Positions 55,801-59,764 of a stretch of DNA of 64,000 nucleotides are shown piece by piece. The notes under the pieces were generated by a model that saw nothing but the letters and a program-made list of their open reading frames with translations, was not told where the DNA came from and made no database searches. The position numbers and the translations under genes were made by a program. Position 1 is the stretch's first letter, and every line of letters begins with the position of its first letter. This DNA is from Rugalucina vietnamica (taxonomy: Eukaryota; Mollusca; Bivalvia; Lucinida; Lucinidae). The DNA lies in NCBI GenBank assembly GCA_964017185.1, contig OZ024871.1, forward strand, positions 30,728,488 through 30,792,487, in the 5' to 3' direction.

Positions 55801-57617
55801 GGTGGCTCATAATTAAATTGATGTCAGGATCTTATCGATTCGCTCTTCCATATTTTACCATTTTTATTTGCATGGTAAATTCAGGAATCCATATAATATT
55901 CAGTGGTCTGAGGCAGAGAAAGAATATTGCTCTCTTCAAAAGTAGACCCTCATTTACATGTAAATGTAACTTACAGGTACATGTAGATTTCAGATTTTTT
56001 TTTAACTCTGACCACAAATAAGACCTTAGTACCATAACTCTAAGCCTCATTTTTGTGACATAGTGTACTCATGGGTTTCAGAGCTGCATTCCAAGTTCAA
56101 CAGGAAGGCAGACTCTATTTGTTCTTAAATATTTAATCAAGTTGGAATGACAATACTCAATCAATTTATACACAAACAGTACTGGAGTTTCCAAGCAGGT
56201 AAGAAACTAATCAAATTTAAAAAGCATCTTACTGTGGCCTCTATATGACTTGTTTACCAGTGATGCAAACAAATTTGCTACTGCGCACACTGATGCAACA
56301 TCGCAAAACACATGACTAAATGGGGTGTGGTAACTGAAGAGTTCATTGCCTTGCTGTAGGTTTTTGCCTTATGAATCTGGCATCCAAATCACCACACTTT
56401 GTCTCGTGATGTTGCATTAATCTGCGCTGATTTCATCCATATTAGGTGTTCTCAGTGGTGTTTGATGTATCAAGATATGTGCCGCCTCGTGGGAAAACCA
56501 ACAATGTGGTTTCTGAACAGGTCAGATACAAACCGGCCTGTACTAGCACAGAAAAGAGATAGAAGCTTGAAATTTCGGATTTAAGTAGAAGAGGAATTGT
56601 ACTATCCGAGTAGCAAAAACAAAGGCGCTGATCAGCTTCGCGGTTACCGCGAAGCTGATCTGCGCCTTTGTTTTCGCATAGGCAAAAATCCGGTTTTCTC
56701 ATGATGCGGCTCACACTGGTGAAAAGTGAAAGTGACAAGACAAGACCTACCTCTACTGGTGATGGGTCTCCAAAATTAAAAGAGTTGATAAGATCTGCAT
56801 AATTTCCTGAATTGGTCGGCGTTGACTGTTTAGATTGCGCTGAAAAACACACAAACAATGTATTAATTCAAATTCACTGGCTGTTTTTAGATTACGTTGA
56901 AAAATGCACACATACAAATTTTTAAGAAGACTTTATAACAATCGCCAAAGGCATATAAAACTTAATTAACATGTAATACTTGCATGAGTAAAATCATTTC
57001 ACCTGCTTTATAACTAAGATGATTCATCATGTTATTTAAACATGATGATAAATTAAGTGGCAATGATTTTCAAAGACAGACACGCCAGTGAACATAACTA
57101 GCATGCTAGGATGCTTTTAGAATTATACACAAGTTTAAGATGACTTTTAAAACATGTACATGTATACTGATGAGCTGCATGTTTTACAGATGTACTCCTA
57201 CTTCTGCTAAAAGTACAGCCATTGAACATTGAACACACCATCATTGAACACACCAGCGTTACTTGTAGCTTTACCTGCCCTTATAATTGTATCAAGTTAA
57301 TCGAAATAAATAAATTTTAATGCAATCTAAGTTGGATGTAGAGGTCTGGATTTGTTTACAATTTCATTAGCCCCTAACTGCTTGGTAGTTTATAATATAT
57401 ACATGTATTGTACAAGCTTCTTAAAACAATAATTAATTGAAAGAAAATATTTATGCCACCGGCCCAAAATACAAATGCAATCTTATGAAAGATCTTCAAT
57501 AATACTGTATCACCTACCTTGAACTTCTAGAACTTCCTGTACCCCTTTACAGAACTCTTGGAAGTTGATTTTCCCCTTCCCCTCAGGGTCTAGTAGATGA
57601 ATGATCCCTACTGTTTC
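20388..57617 (-). CDS. RAB11FIP4: Rab11 family-interacting protein 3/4 homologue (nuf orthologue), 13 exons, 5' end missing
   Basis: The product is a class II Rab11 effector. The family binds GTP-Rab11 (and Arf6) on recycling endosomes and directs membrane to the cleavage furrow and other sites. Spliced 5' to 3' from 57617 to 20388, the 13 exons give 458 residues plus a stop with every phase compatible. The order is a degenerate EF-hand (first ~33 residues), an acidic S/T-rich linker including FNEYD and FEDYG, a coiled coil of about 280 residues, and the C-terminal Rab-binding domain (RLKQYIDKIILTILEKNPSI). From memory of human FIP4 (about 637 aa), FEDYG, PNKRI, the leucine-rich coiled coil and the RBD align in order. 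The first EF-hand and start codon are outside the window. Vertebrates have two paralogues, so FIP3 versus FIP4 cannot be decided. Confidence 0.92.
20524..20763 (+). mobile_element. MITE copy M19, next to the last FIP acceptor
   Basis: Full length, with ATAT/ATAT duplication. In the minus-strand pre-mRNA its end lies 24 nt before the AG of exon A, where a branch point is usually found. Confidence 0.9.
21530..21670 (+). repeat. SINE-like fragment, family S
   Basis: GGTATTGAACACAGGACCTC and CCACTAAGCTACTGCGCTCC match the right half of family S. A second fragment follows at about 21894-22030, so two pieces bracket FIP exon B. Confidence 0.4.
21706..21840 (-). CDS. RAB11FIP4: FIP exon B: distal coiled coil
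   Basis: TTTTCAG|GCC to GAG|GTAATA, 45 codons in phase 0, beginning ANKTLQDENEELNAQLLA and ending ELEHLTKEE. It matches the segment before the Rab-binding domain in vertebrate FIP3/4 and joins directly to LMTALKEQQ. Confidence 0.95.
22595..22770 (-). repeat. SINE-like repeat, family S
   Basis: Reverse-oriented copy: GTGGCCTAGTAGTGGTAGAG at the left, then GTGTCCTTCAGCAAAACAC, then CCCAGAAAGCCATGGCAATG. Confidence 0.5.
22995..23190 (+). repeat. SINE-like repeat, family S, most complete copy
   Basis: The landmarks run in full: TTAATGTCCCATTCAAC, TTTTTCAGTCATCTCAGG, AAACCAGTACTCTGGGG, CTTGCTCAAGGACACAAC, GGGTCGAACCGAGGACCTC and TCTACCACCAACC. It is the best copy for defining the family. Confidence 0.6.
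23528..25189 (+). mobile_element. Pearl-like element B2 with eight 165-bp core repeats
   Basis: It begins with AGAGGACCATTGGTCC and ends with (ACGG)n at about 25106-25132 and the hairpin GAGCCTTCGGCTC-AGGTGAGCTAA. The core holds eight units marked by CCCGGGGC near 23640, 23806, 23972, 24136, 24301, 24469, 24634 and 24799, a period of 164-168 bp. Two unit types, distinguished by linked differences, are mixed along the array. Confidence 0.8.
25558..25756 (-). mobile_element. MITE copy M20, truncated
   Basis: The hairpin (CAGCTGTGCAGTAACTGCAC) and left-arm words are recognisable; both termini are eroded. Confidence 0.7.
26018..27714 (+). mobile_element. Pearl-like element B3
   Basis: Starts AACCAGAGGACCAATGGTCC and ends with (ACGG)n plus the AGGTGAGCTAA hairpin. 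The core consists of about three units of roughly 465 bp, each with GACCTTGCCGTAAAATAGG (near 26403, 26873 and 27332) and TTTCAGAGAAGAAGATC. Confidence 0.8.
28063..28306 (+). mobile_element. MITE copy M21
   Basis: Full length, right terminus of the CCGTTTTCTCACGATG subtype, intact stem CTTCGCAGTTACTGCGAAG. Confidence 0.85.
28664..28815 (-). mobile_element. MITE copy M22, internally deleted
   Basis: Left terminus and left-arm words remain; the whole internal hairpin is missing, as expected if a cruciform was excised. Confidence 0.65.
28860..29020 (+). repeat. SINE-like repeat, family S
   Basis: A diverged copy: CACCCTAGTCAACAATTTTT, TGGGACTAAAACCACTGCTT and GTTGCTCTACCACTGC. Confidence 0.4.
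29085..29516 (+). repeat. SINE-like repeat, family S, split by a hairpin MITE
   Basis: The left part (29085-29212) runs through TTGCTCAAGGACACAACC to AATTTCTAGATCT. The right part (29474-29516) resumes with GAAGTCCAGTGTTCTAGCC and CCACTAAGCCACCATAC. The two halves are continuous in other copies, so the intervening element H1 inserted later. Confidence 0.6.
29212..29473. mobile_element. Hairpin MITE family H, copy H1
   Basis: The termini read GGGCCCAGTTGTTCAAAAC and GTTTTGAACAACCGGCCC, followed inward by GTTAGTTTAACGACATCG words. The centre is a near-perfect palindrome with arms of about 44 bp (29300-29390) containing AATGTGAGAATCCTTTGCA. Two more copies lie at 39899-41080. Confidence 0.8.
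29776..30829. mobile_element. Foldback element F2 (CpG-word type)
   Basis: Inverted termini of about 29 bp (29776-29805 and 30801-30829, core TTTACACTATGTTCCCGG, one mismatch) bound 1.05 kb. The interior is dominated by drifting words such as GTTACGTTCTGTTACGG and their complements, denser in CpG than the flanks. It encodes no transposase, and the open frames across it are incidental. Its right end lies about 17 nt from the donor of FIP exon C. Confidence 0.75.
30849..30998 (-). CDS. RAB11FIP4: FIP exon C: coiled coil
   Basis: ATTTCAG|TTG to GAT|GTAAGT, 50 codons, phase 0: LLDELQKELEELRRYKIEAE, a serine-rich hinge (SRNPSLSDSSNGY), then LQAEMQKLRD. It corresponds to the vertebrate LIEDLRKELEHLQ region and the serine-rich break in the helix. 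Confidence 0.95.
31530..31769 (-). mobile_element. MITE copy M23
   Basis: Full length, 57 nt beyond the donor of FIP exon D; intact stem CTTCGCAGTAACTGCGAAG. Confidence 0.9.
31828..31944 (-). CDS. RAB11FIP4: FIP exon D: coiled coil
   Basis: TTCTGTAG|GAT to GAG|GTGAGT, 39 codons, phase 0: DKHELNDRLSAVEEDYNRVA, then ANNDEMNLKFDRERVMTGE, with heptad-like hydrophobic spacing. Confidence 0.93.
32615..32743 (-). CDS. RAB11FIP4: FIP exon E: coiled coil
   Basis: TGTTGTAG|AGT to ATG|GTAACA, 43 codons, phase 0: SKHGAEGEKLDYLTLRLQTV, then ESENDRLKTESLRLKTENDK and LRM. The two consecutive ENDRLKTE/ENDKLR heptad blocks resemble the vertebrate LEEENTELR region. Confidence 0.93.
32851..33165 (-). repeat. 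20-bp minisatellite overlapping the exon F donor
   Basis: About 15 units of 20 bp. On the minus strand they read GATGGTAAATATCAGGAAAT with variation; one unit is shortened to 16 bp. The first unit is the end of FIP exon F and its splice donor (ATG|GTAAAT), and the array then continues into the intron. About twelve units keep GTAAA(T/C), so donor-like sequences recur every 20 nt. No other tandem repeat in the window includes coding sequence. Confidence 0.9.
33149..33239 (-). CDS. RAB11FIP4: FIP exon F: start of continuous coiled coil
   Basis: ATTTCAG|AAT to ATG|GTAAAT, 91 nt. The first base completes an arginine codon, then IHSLEEQLKDMEMKSDQRVK and EEQRKYQEMM. RIHSLEEQLKD matches vertebrate RVHELEEMVKD. 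The last 17 nt of the exon are one unit of the adjoining minisatellite. Confidence 0.93.
33240..36628 (-). other. FIP intron F-G
   Basis: Apart from a MITE terminal fragment near 33310, a short hairpin at 35722-35775 (GTGGGAACAACTTAC and complement) and full MITE M25, I see nothing. The stretch is AT-rich, with many stops in all frames. Confidence 0.6.
36163..36404 (-). mobile_element. MITE copy M25
   Basis: Full length with ATAT/ATAT duplication. The stem is partly uncompensated (CTTCGCGGTAACCACAAAG). Confidence 0.9.
36629..36732 (-). CDS. RAB11FIP4: FIP exon G: coiled coil start
   Basis: TGTGTAG|ATC to AAAAG|GTAAGG, 104 nt: IKSLEQQLTKVASEKGLESD, then LKNRFKDDNSILIK plus two bases of an arginine codon completed by exon F. 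It matches the vertebrate VSFLEKKVTELE...LKQENTQLVHRV segment. MITE M26 ends 12 nt upstream of the acceptor. Confidence 0.93.
36745..36993 (-). mobile_element. MITE copy M26, abutting the exon G acceptor
   Basis: A full-length copy of the GCGAGAAAACCGG terminal subtype. Only 12 nt separate it from the AG of exon G, so most of that intron's 3' signal region is element-derived. Confidence 0.85.
37299..37383 (-). CDS. RAB11FIP4: FIP exon H
   Basis: TATTACAG|T to AGG|GTAAGT, 85 nt: QLARGPARSPVDDIYDDIDD, then SFQEMNSR. The acidic DDIYDDIDDSF matches the vertebrate EDLFRDSIDSCDNDI region just before the coiled coil. Confidence 0.92.
38036..38548. repeat. Possible inverted-repeat element in FIP intron I-H
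   Basis: CAGAGACCTGCAATTGTA near 38044 and the complement of AATTATAGGTCTCTGCCC near 38523 form a weak terminal inverted repeat. Inside, TGAATATTTTGATATATT with AAATCAGCTG is directly duplicated (38178 and 38231). Confidence 0.4.
38740..38880 (+). repeat. SINE-like fragment
   Basis: GGAGAAGCCCAGAATCTAAC, then ACCCTGGTTTACAATGCGAG and GGCTTAACCACTACC, a tRNA-like tail also seen at 50105-50215, 18330-18425 and 15370-15505. Confidence 0.4.
38914..38949 (-). CDS. RAB11FIP4: FIP exon I (36-nt microexon)
   Basis: TTTTTCAG|ACC to CTAG|GTATGT. With flanking split codons it encodes (S)PNKRIASALYA(S). It matches PNRKISSTAFGRQL of vertebrate FIP4, and both phases fit exons J and H, which supports so short an exon. 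Confidence 0.85.
39899..40850. mobile_element. Hairpin MITE H2, interrupted by foldback F3
   Basis: The left terminus (CCAGTTGTTCAAAGCG) and the right part, with central palindrome AATGTGAGAATCCTTTGCA and terminus TTTTGAACAACTTGGCCC, are separated by a 710-bp nested element. Confidence 0.8.
39959..40669. mobile_element. Foldback element F3 (TCGCGCGAC words)
   Basis: Inverted termini (39959-39980 and 40645-40669; CTATCTCACTGG-ATGCGA and complement with small differences) bound 710 bp of near-continuous TCGCGCGAC, GACATTCGTGCGAG and complementary words, with TTCGCGA blocks. It is extremely CpG-rich for this window. The 100-145-codon open frames on both strands are Arg/Ser/Thr-rich readings of the array, not genes. 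Confidence 0.8.
40851..41080. mobile_element. Hairpin MITE H3, abutting H2
   Basis: It begins GTTGTTCAAAATAAAC directly after H2 and ends AAGTTTTGAACAACTGG. The central palindrome is nearly identical to those of H1 and H2. Confidence 0.75.
41708..41947 (+). mobile_element. MITE copy M27
   Basis: Essentially consensus; ATTT/ATTT duplication; perfect stem CTTCGCGGTTACCGCGAAG. Confidence 0.9.
42148..42388 (-). mobile_element. MITE copy M28
   Basis: Alternative stem CTGTGCAGTAACTGCACAG, fully paired; AAAT/AAAT duplication. Confidence 0.85.
42548..42787 (-). mobile_element. MITE copy M29
   Basis: Near consensus, reverse, AAAT/AAAT duplication. Confidence 0.9.
43528..44866 (-). mobile_element. 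MITE copy M30, split by pearl-like C2
   Basis: The left 40 bases (43528-43568) end in ATTATTGCCTAAG. The rest resumes at 44668 with AAAAACAAAGGCGCAG. In uninterrupted copies such as M28 these are contiguous (TTGCCTAAGCAAAAACAAAG). Confidence 0.85.
43569..44667 (+). mobile_element. Pearl-like element, family C, copy C2 (nested)
   Basis: Starts AAGAGCTGTCGCAGGACAGC. About six tandem units of roughly 165 bp follow, each with GTGACCTTGACCTCAAGG and ACTTCAGACCAATATCTACC. It ends with a GCCGAC-rich stretch, the hairpin CTGTACTTTCGTACAG and GCGAGCTAA. It is twice as long as C1, chiefly through unit number. Confidence 0.75.
45255..45435 (+). repeat. SINE-like repeat, family S
   Basis: CATCGCTTCCTGGATAAAAA, then the B-box-like GGGGTTCAAACCCTC and CACTCTACCACTATATCAC. 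Confidence 0.45.
45442..45810 (+). mobile_element. MITE copy M31, interrupted at 45509-45656
   Basis: The left arm stops at GAGCTGTA (45508) and resumes at CAATCACAGAAGATGG. The right terminus is lost after TTTCTCACGAT. Confidence 0.8.
45509..45656 (-). mobile_element. 5'-truncated retroelement tail nested in MITE M31
   Basis: On the minus strand the insert ends CTCTATAAATAAAGACTTTC followed by four to five TTCAC repeats, a pentanucleotide tail typical of the 3' end of SINE/LINE insertions. It is flanked by a short TGTA duplication (45505-45508 and 45653-45656). Confidence 0.65.
46068..47270. mobile_element. Inverted-repeat element with internal poly-A
   Basis: TGTGCACCAGGGCTCAGGAA at the left is matched by the complement of TTTCCTGAGCCCTGCTGTGC at the right (47246-47270). 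The right part is rich in ATCGGTC/GACCGAT words. A 43-base A run lies at 46773-46815, and GCCAGGCCGACAGATC with TGTCTTGAAC is duplicated near 46427 and 46519. The borders are not certain. Confidence 0.4.
46085..46160 (-). pseudogene. Tc1/mariner-type transposase fragment
   Basis: The minus strand reads a short frame with YDNARSYVADDVITWLDRFG, resembling the second catalytic aspartate region (DNAR/DNAxxH) of Tc1/mariner DDE transposases. Only about 30 residues are recognisable before the frame runs into another repeat. Confidence 0.5.
47994..48062 (-). CDS. RAB11FIP4: FIP exon J: FEDYG linker
   Basis: TATTTCAG|TCG to CCTC|GTAAGT, 69 nt: RTDEENFEDYGVGESDSSDA, then NA plus two bases of a serine codon. 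FEDYGxG is conserved with vertebrate EEQFEDYGEGDDVD. Confidence 0.92.
48112..49132 (+). mobile_element. Mariner-like element relic (1.02 kb)
   Basis: Inverted termini CGAGGTATGGC(A/C)GGAAAG...GTAGACAC (48114-48142 and 49102-49130) are flanked by TA on both sides. Plus-strand frames preserve a stretch like the N-terminal helix-turn-helix of mariner transposases (VEEQSITIKLCVFVIETANK, about 48516-48590) and one like the C-terminus (SWHRSAFDSWIHM, about 48790-48830). The central catalytic domain is missing, so this is a non-autonomous derivative. Confidence 0.6.
49645..49805 (-). CDS. RAB11FIP4: FIP exon K: acidic Ser/Thr-rich linker
   Basis: ACTTGCAG|AAA to CTAG|GTAAGT, 161 nt: KQDTSEASAYTFNEYDTNTD, then EDGAGLLIDFSTPETSRRNL and FPGGHSSGRSSVT plus a split serine. 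Probably disordered, with several S/T-P or acidic-flanked phosphorylation candidates. Confidence 0.92.
51005..52131. mobile_element. Foldback element F5 with ~300-bp arms
   Basis: The segment 51005-51300 is repeated in inverted orientation at 51825-52131. The terminus AAGTCCAATTCGCATGCGC occurs three times: at the left end, inverted at the right end, and as a head-to-tail junction near 51770-51790. Two units of about 770 and 360 bp therefore seem to abut. The arms carry recurring ACACGCGTGTAAAT, CGGAGTATATTTAC and GCATGCGAACGC words. Short open frames on both strands mirror each other and are not genes. Confidence 0.8.
52246..52820. repeat. Inverted pair of CAGGGT-ended repeats with a poly-G run
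   Basis: Left end AGGGTACAAGCCAACCAAG and right end CTTGGCTAGTTTGAACCCT are inverted. Internal GTAGGCTGTAGC/AGCCTACAGGG ends form a second pair. GGGGAGAAGTTTGTTC words recur inverted. A G run of about 16 bases follows (GT)n near 52432-52451. Confidence 0.5.
52926..54920 (+). mobile_element. Pearl-like element B4 (2.0 kb)
   Basis: Starts CCAGAGGACCACTGGTCC and ends with a short (ACGG)n, CATGGCCATCCTATAAGCTC and AGGTGAGCTAA. About four core units of some 460 bp, one internally deleted near 54420. Closest to B3 at 26018. Confidence 0.8.
55569..55812 (+). mobile_element. MITE copy M32
   Basis: Full length, with an ATAA/ATAA duplication, one of the clearest 4-bp target-site examples. Confidence 0.9.
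56477..56715 (+). mobile_element. MITE copy M33, just downstream of the exon L donor
   Basis: Left end of the common subtype and right end of the CCGGTTTTCTCATGATG subtype, so it looks recombinant. It ends 34 nt from the exon L donor. Confidence 0.85.
56751..56839 (-). CDS. RAB11FIP4: FIP exon L
   Basis: GTTTTTCAG|CG to GAG|GTAGGT, 89 nt. A split alanine is followed by QSKQSTPTNSGNYADLINSF and NFGDPSPVE, a linker between the EF-hand and the acidic region. Confidence 0.9.
57518..57617 (-). CDS. RAB11FIP4: FIP exon M: second EF-hand (first exon within the window)
   Basis: GTTTACAG|GAA to CAAG|GTAGGT, 100 nt: ETVGIIHLLDPEGKGKINFQ, then EFCKGVQEVLEVQ plus one base. It aligns with vertebrate FIP4 KLVKYLDPNDLGRINFKDFCRGV. 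The 12-residue loop DPEGKGKINFQE has lysine at positions 5 and 7, so calcium binding is doubtful. It begins in phase 0 without a methionine; upstream exon(s) are required. Confidence 0.93.
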
Positions 57618-58198
57618 CTGTAAACATACAATAACATGATGTTCAAAGCCAAAACAAAAAAGTTAAAACAGTAACTACTGCATTCTTCCAAATGAATTTT
57701 CACCTTCTGGATTCAGGTACAACTGAATTCTTTAAAACTTTGTTGGAATGTAATTTTGAAACATGTTGATTGATCTTTATTGATCTCAATTGTATTCAAA
57801 GATTCCAGTTCTGAAAAGAGATACATGCTAAATCTGTAGAAAAAGTCACACCTTTTTTACAATATCAGCATCGTCACCAGGAAAAAAAATGTTGTTGAAG
57901 GTGACTCTAGTTGACTGTCTTGTCTATAAGCATAAAACTGTTTCTCATACAAAAGCTATGCATACATTCCATCATATCATAGCGGAAAACAGCAAACCAC
58001 AGATTCATGAGAAACATGTAAATATTTCATTATAGCGTGCTTCGTGCTTGTCAGGGTCCACAAACATGACAAACATGTACCACATAGGTGAATCATCTAA
58101 ATCTATTCTACCAAATCAGACAAGGCTACACATTTTCTATAGTTTGTTTGGATGGTGAAAAGCATCTGCATCGGCACATAAATTGGTTAAAACCGACA

Positions 58199-58428
58199 TA
58201 TGAGCCGCTCCAACAATCTGCGTAGGCGAAAACAAAGGCGCAGATCAGCTTCGCCGTTTTACAGCGAAGCTGATCAGCGCCTTTGTTTTCGCTACTCGGA
58301 TAGTACAATTTCTCCTACACTTAACTCCAAATTTTCAAGCTTCTAGCCTGCTTCTGTAGCTGTACCGGCCGGTTTATGTCGGACCTTTCGGAAACCACAT
58401 TGTTGGTTTTCCCACGAGGTGGCTCATA
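58199..58428 (-). mobile_element. MITE copy M34
   Basis: Left terminus shortened (GAGCCGCTCCAACAAT), ATAT/ATAT duplication, stem CTTCGCCGTTTTACAGCGAAG. Confidence 0.85.
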
Positions 58429-58924
58429 TGACATATTGACTTTTAAGCTTGGAGACAGTACAGTATACATGTAATTATACGCAAAAAGCAATATGGCTCA
58501 AATGTAATCGTTTAATGATGTGTAATTCATTAAGAATTTATACCTGATCAATATAGACGTCAACAAGTGTTTTATTGAATTTCAGCTTATATATAGACTA
58601 GTAGATCCAGAGAGCACTGTTATATGCAGTATCTTCTTCAATTATATGATCAGATAGGATTTGCTTCCAATTAACAATTTCTGAGCTCATTTCAAAATCT
58701 GAGAGTCAGACTGGTTTTTGATAAGTTCTTGTTGAGATGGATTTGCTTTCAGAGGACAGCTACATGTCAGATATTTACTCTAGGTACATACATGAACATA
58801 GCTTAAAATTAAAAACCATACAAGTGAGTTTATTTCAACCAGTTTCTGATCCCTTTCAGGCTAAATGTACATGTACGAGTACATGAATATACATACAAAA
58901 CATGCAGTACATCTTTTAATGCTT

Positions 58925-59045
58925 AACCATTCAATCATCTCACCACTGTGTCTGGCGTGGGTTTGAGTCCCACACAGGGCACATGTGAGACAAGCCAAGT
59001 TCTGCTTGCAGGTGTACCAGGTGAATTTTCTCGAGGTTCTGCTGT
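58925..59045 (+). repeat. tRNA-like SINE fragment
   Basis: The B-box-like TGGGTTTGAGTCCCACAC follows CACCACTGTGTCTGG. No complete cloverleaf. Confidence 0.35.
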
Positions 59046-59319
59046 TTTTGCTTCACCTACTGATTGGCCTGTCCCATATGAGCTGAAATAATCTTAAAAG
59101 GGCGTAAAAATTGATAAAAATATCTTTTCGTAACTTTGGCCAGGTAAATTCCTTAAGCTTAATGACAGCTGTTTATTTTGTGCTTGATCAAGGAAGTAAT
59201 TACTTAATGATGACAGCCAGATTATTTAAACATCAATTTGAATAAATAAATATTACAGAACTTGACTTAAGACAACAGTTAGATCATACAAAGTCAACAC
59301 TGACACACAAAGATAATAT

Positions 59320-59549
59320 TTGAGCCACATCATGAGAAAACTGGATTTTTGCATATGTGAAAACAAAGGCGCAGATCAACTTCGCAGTAACTGCGAAGCT
59401 GATCAGCACCTTTATTTTCGAAACACGGATAGTACAATTTCTAAATCCCAAATTTCCAGCCTCCAGCCATCGTCTGTGCTTGTACAGCTTAGTTTGTGTC
59501 GAGCGTGGTCAGAAACCACATTGTTGGTTTTCTCGTGATGTGGCTAATA
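59320..59549 (-). mobile_element. MITE copy M35
   Basis: Slightly shortened left arm, paired stem CTTCGCAGTAACTGCGAAG. Confidence 0.85.
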
Positions 59550-59764
59550 TTTAGTGTCAGATACATTGAATTTTGATAGGTACCCAGATGACACAGGCCC
59601 TTTGACTCCTTCAAAAATATGAGCAGATTTTTAAAGCACACTGATAAATAGAGGCACAAATCAATCATAAATCAATTTTTAACATAATCATAATTATATA
59701 TACATGTAAAGGTGACTCAGGACTAATTTCCATTGAAAACCAGTTTCGGTGATTGTCATTGCTA

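Larger units (their letters stand above)
49806..56750 (-). other. FIP intron L-K (6.9 kb)
   Basis: Contains a SINE-like tail (50105-50215), the 1.1-kb inverted repeat, a second inverted-repeat pair, pearl-like B4 and MITEs M32 and M33. Nothing nameable was seen at 50220-51000, 54925-55565 or 55815-56475. Confidence 0.65.
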
